DNA of 64,000 bases, taken from contig JAACJK010000110.1 of assembly GCA_013368325.1 (NCBI GenBank), positions 1 to 64,000 of the forward strand. The letters are read 5' to 3'. Both the position numbers and the translations under genes were made by a program. Of this stretch, positions 46,780-59,700 are shown piece by piece. A model generated the notes under the pieces. It was not told the origin of the DNA. It did not search any database and was given only the letters and a program-made list of their open reading frames with translations. Every line of letters begins with the position of its first letter. Positions within the stretch are counted from its first letter, which is position 1. The stretch comes from Ephemerocybe angulata. Lineage: Eukaryota > Basidiomycota > Agaricomycetes > Agaricales > Psathyrellaceae.

Positions 46780-47442
46780 ATGGAAAAGGCGAACAACAGT
46801 GCGAACAGTGCGAACCTCGCAGATCCAGTCTGGGCGACGAGCCGTACCGCAGTGCAGATATATGATCTTGGTGAAGTCGAGAAGGTATGAAACAAGAGTT
46901 CGCTCGGGCACGCTTTGCACCATATCGATGATACACAATATCCCCAGAGTATCACCCGTCTACTCCGGTTGGCGGCCTCTTCTGTGTCGCTATTAACGTT
47001 GCCTCAGACCGATGAACCAGGGAGCAAGCTGCCTCAAGGCGACGAACGTCCTGAGCAATTTGTCATGGAGGTTGGCGAATACTTTGAGCGTCTTGATGTA
47101 TGTAACGCCTTCCTGCCTGCCCCTTCATTTCCTGTGTCGAATCATGGCTCTGACGATTCGCAGACGATCCAAACGTCCATTCGCTCTGCATTGTCTCACA
47201 TCCGCCGTTCACGAATTGCACCCTCAGCGATCAACGCTCCTCCCCCAGGCTTCGTTCCCCCTTCCCTCGGGATAGGACTGCCGAATGAATCTTCTTCTGG
47301 GTCGATAAACCGCGGCCTACAAGAAGAAAAGGTTGATCGCGACGCGTGGAAAGGCATTTTGGAGGGCCTCACACGGCTAAAGGCAGAACGGGACGCAGAA
47401 CGCAGAGAGGAAGCGGAGGAATCGAACGCTATGAAGGAGTAG
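46780..47442 (+). CDS. MED11: Mediator complex subunit 11
   Basis: Head-module subunit of Mediator. Three exons: the first ends DLGEVEK before a GTATGA donor; the second, opening at a CCCAG acceptor, gives SITRLLRLAASSVSLLTLPQ and GDERPEQFVMEVGEYFERLD; the third begins TIQTSIRSALSHIRRSRIAP. The heptad-like helices and the order of these blocks are those of fungal Med11, which pairs with Med22. The C-terminal half (APPPGFVPPSLGIGLP, then a charged helix ending SNAMKE) is typical of basidiomycete versions. About 180 aa; ATG at 46780, stop TAG at 47440-47442. It follows HET-C on the same strand after 180 bp and converges on the TBCA gene. Confidence 0.85.
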
Positions 47443-47684
47443 ACTTTCTAGGATCTCTGGATAGAGTTGAAGCTGTATAGTATGGGAAGGGACCGCAACG
47501 AAGGCACGTAAATCCAGTCTCATATTGCCAGCCTCTGCGGGCAATGATTGATGTTATTATGACTATGCAGCCATCCTCCTGGTTCAGTCGACGATCGAGT
47601 CATTGAGTTTCGGATCGTGCATATGGGTCTTGCTGCTATGAATCCGCATGAAGTACCCTCAGCTATCGCCCTTCAATTCCGTCA

Positions 47685-48214
47685 TCAGAGATTCGCGTTC
47701 CCTAACACTTCTTCCGCCTTGAGGAGGTCTTCGTCCTCCGCGAGAGCTTCTTGCTTCTTGGCGGCATTCTGATACAGGAAGGGTTATTGTATGCACGGAC
47801 CTCGGACGACTATTCAGCTGCGAAGAAAGACGTACCACTAAGTCCCGCAAGTCAAGGGCAGCTTTGCTCATCCGGGTCTGAGTATCCTGCACCATCTTCT
47901 TGGATTCTTCAATGAGCTTTCCCTGTGACCCATATATTTCTCAGTATCTGTACAATCCCAACCCGCAGGATTTGCCCGTACCACGTTCTTGATATCCCAT
48001 TCCTCGCGATTGTCAGCTATGAACTTTTCGCGTCTGATCTCGAGATCCCCAATCTCCTTCGCATAAAGTCCGTTCTCCTTGAGCAGCCTATGGCGTCATT
48101 TGAGTTCATAAGTCAGTCATTTAGAAAACTGGTTAGTTGGACGGAGGAACCGTCCTACCGTTGCAAAGCACCGGTCTTGATCTTAAGTTGTCGTTTAATT
48201 GCAGGAGTATCCAT
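47685..48214 (-). CDS. TBCA: Tubulin-binding cofactor A
   Basis: Small chaperone that captures beta-tubulin after CCT release (yeast Rbl2). Exon 1 (ATG at 48214) encodes MDTPAIKRQLKIKTGALQR. The next gives LLKENGLYAKEIGDLEIRRE and KFIADNREEWDIKN. Then come KLIEESKKMVQDTQTRMSKA and ALDLRDL, and the last exon AAKKQEALAEDEDLLKAEEV, ending LGNANL before TGA at 47685-47687. This is the antiparallel three-helix pattern of TBCA (RQIKIKTGVVKRL, DIKKQ, IPDCQRRLEAAYLDL in the human protein). Four exons, about 115 aa, close to the family length. It faces Med11 with 242 bp between stops. Confidence 0.9.
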
Positions 48215-50493
48215 CGTAGTGGATCAGAGAGCCGACTGTATGGTAGTAGGAGACAAGGACCAAACGAGTCGTCATCAGGGAGTCCCGCGCGAAGCGCCTC
48301 AGTCTCGCCCAAGTCCGACCCCGGATCCAGCTTTCAAGCACAAGTCGCGCATGTACCCCAATTCCCAGTCTGCGCGTCATCTTCATCGATTGTAATCGAT
48401 GGAGTCGCTGTATCGTTTTCAGACTTGTTCACGGAAGAAGGGCGTTTCGCCGCAATGCCCGTATCTCACTCAATCGCGCAGAGGTAATAGTAACGAGTGC
48501 TTGACCTGTAGATAAGTACATCGCCGCTACAGTAGACCAAAACAATCAAAGAGCCGCGTCAACAGCGCTGGCAACAACGAAGAAGTATGAACACAATCTC
48601 CACAATAAACGTCGCGGGGGAGGTTAGGGTGAACAAGTCTCGTAAGGCAGTCATAAAGGTAAAGGCATAACTAGATGCTTCGTAACAGAAATAATCCGAT
48701 ATCCAACTCAGAGTAAACACACCCGAACAGCTGCCATACCAGTGACGAAAGCTAGCTTCCGGCATTGCGTTGGTATGGCTGAGGCCTGGGGAGGAAGAGC
48801 TTCGAGCTCATCCTCAGCGACATTGTCGACGAATACGAGATCCAGTAATACAAAATTCAGTAATCCACTCACGTTGCAGATCGAGGATCAGACAGAAGAC
48901 GAGTCGTCGACAGTCAGCCCGAATCCAAACCCAGCGTCCCGACCAATTTCCTTGCCCTTTCCTGGGGGGTCTGCTCGCATGGATGGCTAGCATCCATGGG
49001 TTTCCGCGCGCGCAGGGAGGTACATGGTAGAAAGGAGGAAACACGAAGCCTAGAAAGAGACCAACCATCAAACAAACCCATCCACCATCCAACCCCAAAT
49101 CCACTTAGCAAGCAGACGAAAGAATCGTGCGTGTACAGAACCAAGTCGTGCGCCTACGCAGTCGCGGTGTCGTCCGAAGAAGGGAAGGGATGTGTCATGG
49201 CATAGAAGTGTCGTGTCGTCATCAAACGAGCGTTTGGGGAAGAGAGGGGATGTCCTCTGCCCTGGCCGCACCAATATGAAAGGGAGAACCTTGTTCATGG
49301 AACCCGGCCCCCAGCTAGTGAGGGCCGGCGACGAAGATGGGGTCCATCGAGGAGTGTATCTTGGTGTTGCGTTTGTCGGTGGCATGCAGGGGATGGGACA
49401 GGATGTCTTGGCGTCCATTCCGGTGAACTGAGGAAGATCGCGAGCGCTCGTGTTGGAGATAAAAAATGCAGAGAAAGAGAACCAGTCGTGAGATCGGGAT
49501 GGAGTTGGGTCGTGGTCGGGAGATAGTAGCGTCGAGGAGGCCGGCGGTGATCAATCGTCGAACAACTTGACGAGGGTGGAGGTAGCGTCGTGTGAGAGGA
49601 ATAATGATGGAGAAGGTGGAGATGGAGAGCGAATAAACAAGAGCATGAATAAAATACACAGTATCATGATGCGAGGGGCGTGTCGAAAGGATGGCTTGCG
49701 TTCTTGACGAGGTAGGCTGGGGTGTCGATCCTGAAGGATAGTTGTCGAGCTATCTGCGAAGCTTTCGAGGTCTGGTGCACGGAGGCGAGGATGCCGGTGT
49801 ATCGGCACGCGCGAGACACGGAACCACAATTAAGTGGTCGTTCGCCTACAAGCGCGATGATGAAGTGAAGAAGACGGGGATACAGTGAGTGGAACGCCGA
49901 CGAGTATCGAGAAAAGAAGGGTGCAAGAAAGTGCCGCTGCAACAAGGCGAGGCACGCACTCACGGTAACTCCACCAAAGGGAGCCCGGAGATATAGCGCC
50001 TCAAGCTACTTGCTGAGGGTCTTGCGTCGGTGTCGGGTCCAGTCGAGAGTATCGACCACAGTCCGGAGTCCATCATCCAAGCGGTCGGTGCAACCTCCGT
50101 ATCCGGGTCGTCGCGCAGAGAATCGAGGCGGGCCTAGCCAACACTCAGATTCGCGACGGTGGCCGGAGACGTGCAGCACGGCTGCAGGAAGCGGGGGGCA
50201 GATGGCGTATCGTGAGGAGGGAGAACGCGCGTCGCTGGCGCTGCGTTATGGCCTACAGCAAGGTCCTGTCGATAGCCGGGGGGGATGGGGTAGATGAGGA
50301 ATGCGTAAATATACAGTGCGATGAGAGGAGGAGTCCGTAATAAGTCAATGCAGTGGGGAATGCCTGTCTGGCAGGAGATCGTGTAGTCGTCTGAGTATTA
50401 AAGTCGTTAGGGAGAGGGGAGAGGGGAGCCCAGGGACGCGATTTTTGGAGGTTTCGAGAAGAGGGGCTGCGCGTCTGATTGCGGATGAGGCTA
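48215..50493. other. 2.3-kb spacer without a recognised gene
   Basis: This is the upstream region of TBCA and downstream region of the first bHLH gene. One plus-strand frame at about 48230-48483 has a composition like real protein (SGSPARSASVSPKSDP, then IVIDGVAVSFSDLFTEEG) and ends in a GTAATA donor that could join an exon at 48563 with a quick stop, but I find no start codon for it without running into TBCA. A frame at 48774-48990 (ATG, Ser/Thr-rich) has no motif. The rest (49.0-50.3 kb) is purine- or pyrimidine-rich, with only chance frames. Confidence 0.4.
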
Positions 50494-51507
50494 TCAGAAG
50501 GCACCTTGCTGGCGCTGAGAGGCAGCGCCGAGCATGAGTGCCTCGTTAACGTTGCGAAGCCTGTGAACCTCGGCTTCGGCAGACTTGAGTCTCAACTCGA
50601 GTTGCTCCTTGACGGTCTCGAGATAACGGATGTGGCCAGTAGCTGAAGAAATGGTAAGTATATATGAAGGGCAGGAACGGAGCAAGCAGACGTACCGCGC
50701 TCGAGCAGCGAAACCTTGCTCGACTTCTGGTTAGAGGGCGGGAGAGTGTCCTTGAGACGGGCATACCCGTCACGGAGCTCGTCGCGCCTCCTCTGCTCAG
50801 ACTCGATGCGCTGCTTGCGGATGGTCTCTCGGCGGCTAAATTTAAGATGTGATCAGCCGTCGATCTTCAGCAAGAGATATAGGCAACTCACGAGTCGTTG
50901 CTACCACCAGTGACAGCGGTAGGCTGGAACTCCTCGTCCTCATCCTCGCTCTCGTCGTTGCTCCGGCTGGCCCTGCGCTTGTGCCTGAGGATAGGCCTGG
51001 AGGCAGCGGGAGCGGCGATGGGGTTGAATCGCTGGGAGCGGGGAACGGTCGCCTGGTAGGGAACGGAGGCATTAGGCGGGGAGTGAGTGCCACTGCCTCG
51101 GCTCGCACGGCCTCCGGAGGTGTTGTCCGACGACATCTCTCCTGCGCTCAAGCTGTAGGTGAGCGTATGGGGGGAGATGCTGGCACCTTCGGGGGTGTAG
51201 GGGCGACCAGGAGAGGGAGCTGCCATCGACGAGTAGGTGTAGTCGCCGATGTTGCCAGAGAGGTTGAGCGAGTTGAAGGCCACAGGGGAGGTTGTCTGAG
51301 GGACTGTGGATGATGTCAGACGTTGAAATGCATAACCGAGGGAGGTAAGAACTTACGACCGAGACCGGTGAAAGCTGGGGGAGAGGCGGGGTACTGGAGA
51401 TAGTTGTCGAGGCCACCATCCATGTAGGAGAACTCGACCGGGTCCATGTAGGAGGGGGTCTTGGAGCCGTCGAAGTCCATGGAGAGCATTTGCGATTGGG
51501 AAGACAT
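50494..51507 (-). CDS. bHLH transcription factor, paralogue 1
   Basis: Basic helix-loop-helix regulator. The N-terminal 200 residues are disordered and rich in Ser, Pro and Tyr (MSSQSQMLSMDFDGSKTPSY, AAPSPGRPYTPEGASISPHT, then an acidic patch ESEDEDEE). The bHLH follows: basic region and helix 1 RIESEQRRRDELRDGYARLK, loop DTLPPSNQKSSKV, helix 2 SLLERATGHIRYLETVKEQL, running into a leucine-rich coiled coil (LRLKSAEAEVHRLRNVNEAL). The basic region keeps the E-box-contacting Glu and the Arg used for CACGTG choice, but the usual first His is Arg. About five exons; the intron after LLER interrupts helix 2 at the same place as in the second copy. ATG at 51507, TGA at 50494-50496. Target genes unknown. 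Confidence 0.9.
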
Positions 51508-52620
51508 GTGTGGATCGTGAATGGGAAGAGGGGCTATAAAGAGCAAACGACTTGTACGACTAGCGGACAGGTGAAAATAAGAGAATAAGGGACCTAAGTG
51601 GCGCGGCGGTAAGTATAAGGGCGCTGCCCTGGCGCTTGTGCTCGATAGGGAGGAAACGTACGATCTCTTGGGGGACACTGCAAAGAAATAAGACGGGGGC
51701 GGTGGGAGAGGGAGGAGGGGGTCCGAGGGAGGGGGGATGGAGAGAAGCGGGTTCTGAGGGGGAGTTATATAGGATCCTGGCCCGAATCCCAGCAATCCTA
51801 TTCCAGAGCCACAGATCAAATCGACCGACACGAGGCAGGGTCGGCGATTTCACGTCAAATCTCTCCCAAAACAATACGTTTCGTGTCAAAATCTGGCGTA
51901 CGTTTTTGTCCAATTATCCGTCTTTGTTTTCCTTTGCATGTTCCTTCCCTTTCTACCCGACGCCACACTATTGCCCACCGCCCTACTTTCCTCCCTATCG
52001 TAAATTGCGTGCGATTCCTGCTTGAGTATTTGGTCTTCTCCGTTGAGCCGATATCTGGGTTTGAACCGACCCAGTCCATGTCGTCCCGAACTCCCGTATC
52101 AATCTCTGTATCTCATCAAGATCCGGTGTCTGTCCCTCGGTCTTTCTGGGAGGTCCCAAGAGAACCTCATCACACAGTCACAGCGGGCACCTGTGCACTA
52201 GACAGTCGCAGCGGTCCTCCTCAGCAACGTTTTTTTCATAGTTCCGTAATAACTCTTGCTTTCGATTTCCTAGGGCGAGCAGCGTTAAATCTTCTTATCG
52301 ACTGGCAATTGGGTTTATCTCCACACACCGATCGTAGCGCCTTAGGTTTAGCCTTACAAAACCAGTTCACTTCGCGAGTCCGAGCTTACCTTATTGCCAA
52401 TGGGCTCTTCTTCGCTACACTCCCAATTGTACAGAACAAAGAAAGCTGTCGTTGGTCGTCGTAAATCGTTATTGGAACTAAGTCCAAGATAATAAATACA
52501 GGGTCGTCAAGGTCGTAACGTCGTGACATCATGCTCGTATCCTAGAGAAAGTCAGATAAAAGAGAGGATAAAAGAGAGTAAAAGAGAATAGAAGAGTGTC
52601 TGTTGTTCAGCCTGGATTTC
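51508..52620. other. Upstream region of bHLH 1; no gene recognised
   Basis: 1.1 kb between the bHLH gene start and the 3' end of the membrane-protein gene. Strong strand asymmetry is visible at 51680-51760 (G-rich on +, GGGAGGAGGGGG type), a likely long pyrimidine-rich 5' leader of the bHLH transcript. Further frames on either strand lack motifs. Confidence 0.45.
52554..52597. repeat. Short purine-rich tandem repeat
   Basis: Four imperfect copies of an 11-12-bp unit, ATAAAAGAGAG and variants. It lies just downstream of the stop codon of the membrane-protein gene on the opposite strand, where it reads as a pyrimidine tract in the 3' region. Confidence 0.7.
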
Positions 52621-53774
52621 TTATGCGTTGTAGTATCCTAAGCAATGAACCTTGTGTGAGTAAAGAAGAGAACCGAATTGTGCCGGAAGCCTACCTCCGT
52701 GGTATGGTCCCTTCATGGTGGCATAATGTTCGAGCCGCTTGGAGTATCGCCAAGCTAGGAAGTACATGTACATCTAAGGGTCGAAACATTTAGTTCCATT
52801 CCGATGACTCGGACATCAAAGGAGGAGGCAAAAGCCATAGAACGGCCGGCTCACCTGGCAAGCAATATCCACGAGAAGCGAGATTATGAACGCCGTGTTT
52901 AGACTACTGTATCCCGCGGCACAGAATCCACCTGGCATGGTCGAAGGCTTCGATGCAGAGGCAGCTACAGCTTCCTCTGTCCAGACTTGCCCGCCGTTAT
53001 TGCATTCCCAGGTAATCTTGTCCTTGCTAGATTGCAGCATCATTGATAGCCACGGAACGTGTACAGAAGAGAACGGCCGAAGCAAGGGGAAGGAGCGGTT
53101 ATTTTAGTAGCCGCGAAACAGCATAGACGCGATCGAAACTCACCCTCGTTGCAGTTGGACGATCATGAGTATTGCACGAACAGCTGAGATCACGATAATG
53201 AATGGCCATAGGAACTTGACCACTCTGATCCAAATGTAGGATTTCTAGATGTGAAGAGAAGGAAGTCAGAGACCTGTGACAACGAAAGGGAAGATCCTCT
53301 ATGTTCCGGCAAATTCAACGCACATTGGAGAGTGCAAACATAGTGAGGACCGCAGCCACTCCAACGCCGATACCGATACCACCGTAAATTTGCCTATGAT
53401 CGAGGGTGAGTGACATGCGCGCATAGGATCCAGGGAACGCACCATTCTGGGAAGAAGAAAAAGAAAAACTGGCCCGACACAAGAAGGAAAACACCACCGG
53501 CAATGCTATAGGCCTAAGTCGATGTCAGGCTAGAAGTAAGAAGGCGAAGAAGGCACTGACAGCGACAAGGACAGCCCAGGCCATAGCACCTCCCCGCTGT
53601 TCCCCAAATCACAGTTCAGGCTCAGCCCACGCTCTAGCTCGATTAGAAGCCAGGACCTTACCAGAGGGAGTACCAAGAGACAGTTATCACACCTGATATT
53701 GAAACGAGGTGAAACTGAATTAGCAACGAGGCTGCAGGAAGGCGCTTCAGGTTGATTAGATGGACGCACCACAT
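52621..53774 (-). CDS. Orphan multi-pass membrane protein
   Basis: Seven or so small exons join in phase. Order of features: start MWCVHLINLKRLPAASLLIQ; a hydrophobic segment SISGVITVSWYSLW; MAWAVLVA then AYSIAGGVFLLVSGQFFFFF; QIYGGIGIGVGVAAVLTMFA; WIRVVKFLWPFIIVISAVRA; a luminal or extracellular part ITWECNNGGQVWTEEA with PGGFCAAGYSSL; then TAFIISLLVDIACQMYMYFL and a cytosolic end WRYSKRLEHYATMKGPYHGG closing in YYNA. That gives about four to five membrane spans and two Cys likely to form a disulphide. I recall the KRLEHY...MKGP.YGGYYNA ending as near-invariant in an unannotated family of mushroom-forming fungi. Function unknown. ATG at 53774, TAA at 52621-52623. It lies between two paralogous bHLH genes on the same strand. 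Confidence 0.75.
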
Positions 53775-56700
53775 CGTAATGAAAAGCTAACAGAAGAGAG
53801 GTATCACAAAAGAATGAATCTTAACCCTTTGGACGGACTAAGAGGGTTTCGCTAGCGGAATACGGTGTTCAAAGCGCCAAAAGGTCGGGGACCTGGCGTC
53901 GACGACGTCGCCTGTGGTGCGGTGAGAGCCAAAGTGCACTGGCGTGACGATAATTAGCGTGACGCAGATGGACAGGGGTTGTGACTCGGGTCAGGTGAAG
54001 GGTCAGTGACGTCACGCGCCGAGTTTTTGCCAGCTGCGCGAAACGGCGGCGAACGCTGCTGCGCCCTTCATGTTCCTCCAGATCTCACAGCGTCTTGACT
54101 CTTTCTGTCCCGGACCAGCATTGGGAACCATATCTGCTTTGGTGGATGTCTCGTATCTTCGTATAGAACTCAGTATGCCGTTTCATTTTCAAGCAACACA
54201 CAGGCAGCCACAGCGTGTTCGCCAGAAGGCTCTCTTCCTGACTTGGGATCTCTGGGCCATTGAAAGAGGACTTGGGGAGGGCTCGACATATCAGACGGCC
54301 TGAAACGCACTCGTGTAGTCAATCGGCTCATTCTACTATGTTTCGTCGCCAGCTACCCTATCTGCGCGCTTCGTAGGTTAACGCACCCTGCGTTTCAGAC
54401 AGGTCGAGTGGTAGTATGGAATGTAGACTTTCCTATCACGATCTAGTACCTCTGGTCTCTGCAGGCAACCCATAGGTCTCTGGGGTACGTCTTCCGGAAT
54501 ATCAGGTAGCTTTCTATGTATGGGCCGTCTCTCATGCCGCTGCGTTCCTGACGCGTTTGGGGATCTTCGCTTGACCGTCCTCATCTGGTGATCCAATGCA
54601 CAACTGACCTTGGTTCTTTAACAAATCGACGCGACTCTCTCGTGGAGGGGTGCTTTAATCGTGCCAGAGGAGGTCCCGAATCGTTTGTTAACGTTCTGGA
54701 CTGTCATATGGAATCTTAATCTCATTAGATGGTGACACTCTAGGACGGCTTTGAAATTAATCGCAGACCTACAACTCACCTCACAACCTTATCCAGCTTT
54801 CTGTTCTTCCATCAACTCTTTCTATGGATGGGGTCTTCGCAGCCTTCACGAAACACCTGCGCCTTTCTTCCTGGTCAAGCTGTACGCTTGACAGGAATAT
54901 CGCATGCCTCCCTCAGTCTAAACCGAAAACGCACATCCCAATAACTCGCCAATGCCACCTAATTGTATGATTATCTATGTGGCATTTAATCTCGGAAATC
55001 CTGGGCGCCTCTGTGACCTTCTCTTTGGATTTGAACAGATTCGCATTTTGAAAGGACAAAAATGGAGGGGACTTTTTTTTCAGAATTTGCCATATCCTGA
55101 TACGATGACCCAGAGCCGCGGGTCTGGTTCTTCCCTGCCCAATGGAAACTTTCAATCCGGCCAGCCTCTCCCACCACGGCCATCTTGTTTGGAGTTCGTC
55201 TTCGCCGATCCAGAATCCTTCGACGAATAGCAATAGCTTGCGCGGGGTCAAAGGTGATCTCAAGCTTCGAGAAACAACCTTATCGAACAGATGACGAGAC
55301 GGTGGATCATGGTCTCTGTTTGCCAATTAAGCCGTCCCACTACAGTCTCATCCTGCACCTGCACCAACCCCGAAAACTCGTCTCGCACAAAGGCCACTGA
55401 TGTTTGACCCTCGCACGACAGAACCTTGAACGACCTCTGAATTCGGCGGCTATTCTTGCCCACCCTCGTCTATGGCGGTGCTTTCAGCTTAGGTTACAAT
55501 TGATAACCAGGTGGACGGACAGGACGCAGCATTCCCACTGTTAACGCTTTCCCGAGATTAGCGCCCTTTGGATCCATTATCTATGGCTATTTTGTCTCAT
55601 ATGGTTCTGGACGGTACTCAGGGGAGCATCGCCCCGACCAATGGCGTCCGGCATCCGGCGCCGTGTGCTGTGGCATTCCCGATGTTGACGCGCGAACCTA
55701 GGTCGAGAGCGGAGAGACAGGTGGAGGCTCTGACTGTCACAGAAGCTCAGGTCACCCGCCGATTTTAGCTAGATCCTGGCCGAGAGCGCGCAGCAAGGAT
55801 AGGATATGACATCTTCTGGTGGCCACTTTTAGGTTGCCCTTCACACCTTGGCTGTGGATTTGTGCCCACAACTTACAACACTGCGACAACAATCTTCCTC
55901 ATGGGCTTACCGTCGGTACGGGGAGGCGTTCCTGGTCCGCTGCGGCTACTCAGTGAGTAAGCGAAACTGCTTCTGTCTGTGGGGGGGACTGTTTGGTTAG
56001 TGTTAGAGAACAATGCGGCTTGCGCGAGGCTATTGATGCCTATTCCTGTCTAATTGGTGTTTGGGCGATTCAAAGGCGAGCTCGTCTTTGGCAAGCGCGG
56101 GCGGGTGCAGAGTGTGCCGTCTCGGCTGCAGGAACCCGTCTTCGTCCTCCTGTGCAAATGCACTTCTTGGCAGGATTTCCGAGTATCATTTCCGAGCGCT
56201 GCGCTGATGCTAATTCACAGGTCCTGAGTACGATGGGATTACACTCTCTGTATCATCCAAGTATAATCTATCATTTTGGATCCACATGAAGACCAGGGCA
56301 GAAGGGCCCGCTTCGCCATATATGACGCCCTTTATTTCCCACTGAAGCGTAACCCCTCAAGTAAAATGAGAACCTCGTTTTACATTAAAAACGCGGATTG
56401 AATTGAACAGGGTGCAGCTGACCGCCATAGATCAAAAGTCAGAGATAAATGACATCTCGACTAACGTCTTATCTCCCGACATACCGCCTGATTAAATTGC
56501 ACACGCCGTCTGTCTCCTCTCAAATTGACGCTGAAGCCCGTCATGGCGCTCCATAACCATTCGTGGCCTAGGAGAAGACTGCCATATAACGTAGGATACG
56601 AGAGACGGGAGCTTCACCCTGGAACGGTATGTCGAGGGAAGCCTGATGAGTGCGTGCCCATCAAATCGAGATGTTAATTGGGCGATCCGTCGCTCGGACG

Positions 56701-59700
56701 AAGGAACGTCATTCCCCCACACCCCTAAAAGAGTGTGGCGCGCGGGAAGGCCTGCCTGCACGCTCTCAAACCCTCCTTGCATCGTCTGCGGGCGACCCCA
56801 AGCTTTGCACGGGGAATGGATGTCTCCAAAATCGATGCGACGAAACACAGTTCCAGGCGCTTGTCACAACGCCAAGAGTCCGCAAGCGCGCGCTTTTGCT
56901 TCCTTCAAACCCCATGCGTATGTTCCTGAAAGCCGGTACCTCGAAAACACGTTGCCTGCCTAAGTTGGACAAAATGGGTGTGGCATGCCGTTGCGATTGG
57001 AAAGCGCCTCGTTTTCTCTGCCATAGATGTCCCCGCGCTACGTTCTAACCGCTACCGCTGGGACGTTTTCGACTTTCCTGACTCGTGGCCAGAATTGATT
57101 GCTTCCGCCTCTTGCTGGGTCTGGGAGAAGGGGGTGCGGGCACCGAGAACCCTCGCGAGTTGACTAGATGATGAGTAACTGCTCTCTGAGACTCCGTTTG
57201 GTCGGCGCAGGGCCCAGAATAGATTGCATTGCTCGCGATGACCGCTCCCGGCGTCTATCTGCAGCTATCTGCCCTCATCCATCTATCCATCGTCGCAGAC
57301 TTCTTTGCATCCTTAAAGGCTCTACAGGACACGAGGGTGCAAGCCACAGACATTCTATCGATTGACAGTCGAAAGTTCGCCAGTCTGTGCGCAATGGTAC
57401 GTACTGAACTTCTATCTGATGGTCACGCCGCGACCAGAAGATCGTACTTGCCTCGAGGCCATCCTATGCATGGCCAATGTCCTAACTTTGAAACCCTATC
57501 TATAGACGCACCGTGCAGATGCTGGCATGTTCTGACCAGTCAGCTCTGAAGGCGGCCGGTTGAGTGCTGGTGCTCGAGTAATGCGTGTATGTGGGTGTTA
57601 TCTTTGAATCGTCCGTCTGGCGCCGGTCTCACGCTAGACGCCCATCACGGTTCGCTAGCAAACGGTTCGTTCAGCGTCTCGGCGGCGGGTACGGAGTAGG
57701 TACACCAACTGACTCACAGGAACGTAAGATACCCCAGGTTTTCCTGCTTCGACTCGGAAAACCATTCCGATCCAAAGTAAGTAAGAATGCCGCTCTAAAC
57801 AAAGCAAACCATCCAGCCACTCCCGTCGGATAGCACATAGCTAAGCGTACGTACACAGACCACGTCTACCCGGATCTCTCTCTAGAAAATCCGGCGTTCA
57901 GAAGCGAGGATCCGTAACCCGTTTCACTTTTCCCATAAACTGGCGTTCGAATGCAGGGACGGACGGGATCCTGCACACACCCCTCCGTGTTTGTAAGTAG
58001 CAAACCGCGAAACGTTTAGTAAGGACAAGCGGGAAGCCCTGCACCTAATGTGACCTGAAGACAATTCAAGAAGGAAGTAGGGTCGTCCTTCTGACAAGCG
58101 CCGGAGCTTGAAAGGATTAGTGTTTGGCTGGTCCTCCGTGAGCGACCCGTCCCAGGACCGGGGCAAGACACAGAGACTGCCCATGGTCCCGGCACAACAG
58201 ATAGATCTGGAAGGCATCCAGCATCTCAGCCAGATTGGCCCCGAGCATCGTTTATCGAGCCGATGTCAACAATCACCATCAGAAGAAGGGAGTGACAGTT
58301 CCCTTCCAGCGAGAGGCGAAGACGTTGAGAGGAAACATCCGCAAATACTTTGCCACCCCATTTCCGCTGCCTCGCTTGAATCTTCCGGATCCCGTCGTGA
58401 ACTTGAAGTCCGATTCTGCATCTTTAGCGAGGAGTTCGACGGTAGAACGCAACCCCATTTCCATAAGAGATAGATGGATATGCGCACGATCGTGGCGTCA
58501 TGCGGACGGACGGGCAGTCTCGCGTGAAGGTTTCATCGACCAAACATAAGGAAATTCATAAACTTGAAATCGATGCGTTAGCCTCGTTCATACAAAAGAT
58601 AAGTAAGGTGAATCTCATACGCACGCATGCACGCTCTCTCTACTCTGTCGCAGCAGCGTCCTGCAAGCGGAAAGACTGGTTAGTTGAACTACCGGAAGCC
58701 TAGGCCGCGCAGTCAAGATGAAGGCAAACAAAAATGAGGATGAGCAAGGATATAGGATAGATTTTAGCAAACACGGGGAATATAATAGTACTGTATATGT
58801 AGACGCTAGGTATCGAGCACGGCCGCTTCCATGCGAGAAGTCTCCACCGCGCGATTAGATGTAGTACAAGGTCATAGCGTTCGGTTCGTCAAGAATCGTA
58901 AGGATGGATGGCAGGGGAATGTGGGTGATGTGGGGTCGTAGAGGTCGTGTCAAGCAGAGAAAAGAAAGCAAGAAGGAAATAGAAAAGAGAGAAAGAGACC
59001 AGAAAAGTGCCAACAAGATACAGAAAGTGGCCCCTCCTAAAGCCAAGTTACTCCAAAGAAAATCGGCAATCAGATGTGACGGCGATAAATCGACTTGGAA
59101 AGGGAAGGAGGGAGAATCGAACGGGATCAGATGAGGTACTTGGAAAGAACGCGGTGTGGCGAGAGTGATCGTGCGTGGAGGCAAAACGAAATTGGGGGAA
59201 AAGAAAAGTGTCCGTCAAAAACGAGGCCCTGAGTTGAGAAAGGAGTTGAACCATGCCACAACCTTCGAAGAGTGATGTCGAAGATACAAGCGATAGATCC
59301 GAGAGGGGGCAATAACCTTGGCGGTGGTGAGTTCATGGTCGCAGGTATCTCCGTCTTGGGTCCAGGCGTCTTGAAGACTAGTCTACGAGCGTCGGAGGGC
59401 TCGAAAGATGGAAGGCGTCGACGTTCCAAAGACCATGGATACACGAGGTTACGAAGGGACATGTGATCTTGAATCAAACACGATGCGATAGGAATGGTCC
59501 TGCACTCCAACGCGAAATCGAGTTCCCGATTCCTGTTTCACGGGTTGGGGTGGTGCTTGCGGGAAGTATCGCTCAGCGAGAGAACGCCAGCTATGTGGGT
59601 CCCGTCTGCAATCGATATCTCGGGGATGAGCTTCTGGTGGAAACATATGGAGTGATGCCTTCCCGTTGAGAGGCGTGCGGCGCAGCATACGACACGAAGC

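Noticed and set aside
52050..52080. GGTTCAAACCC on the reverse strand, resembling a tRNA B box
   Set aside because: The flanking arms do not fold as a T-arm of 5 pairs with a 7-nt loop, and no A box or acceptor stem lies at the proper distance.
56492..57048. Overlapping frames of 118-132 codons on both strands in the gene desert
   Set aside because: No domain, no splice context, and the same length on both strands, as expected by chance in GC-moderate DNA.
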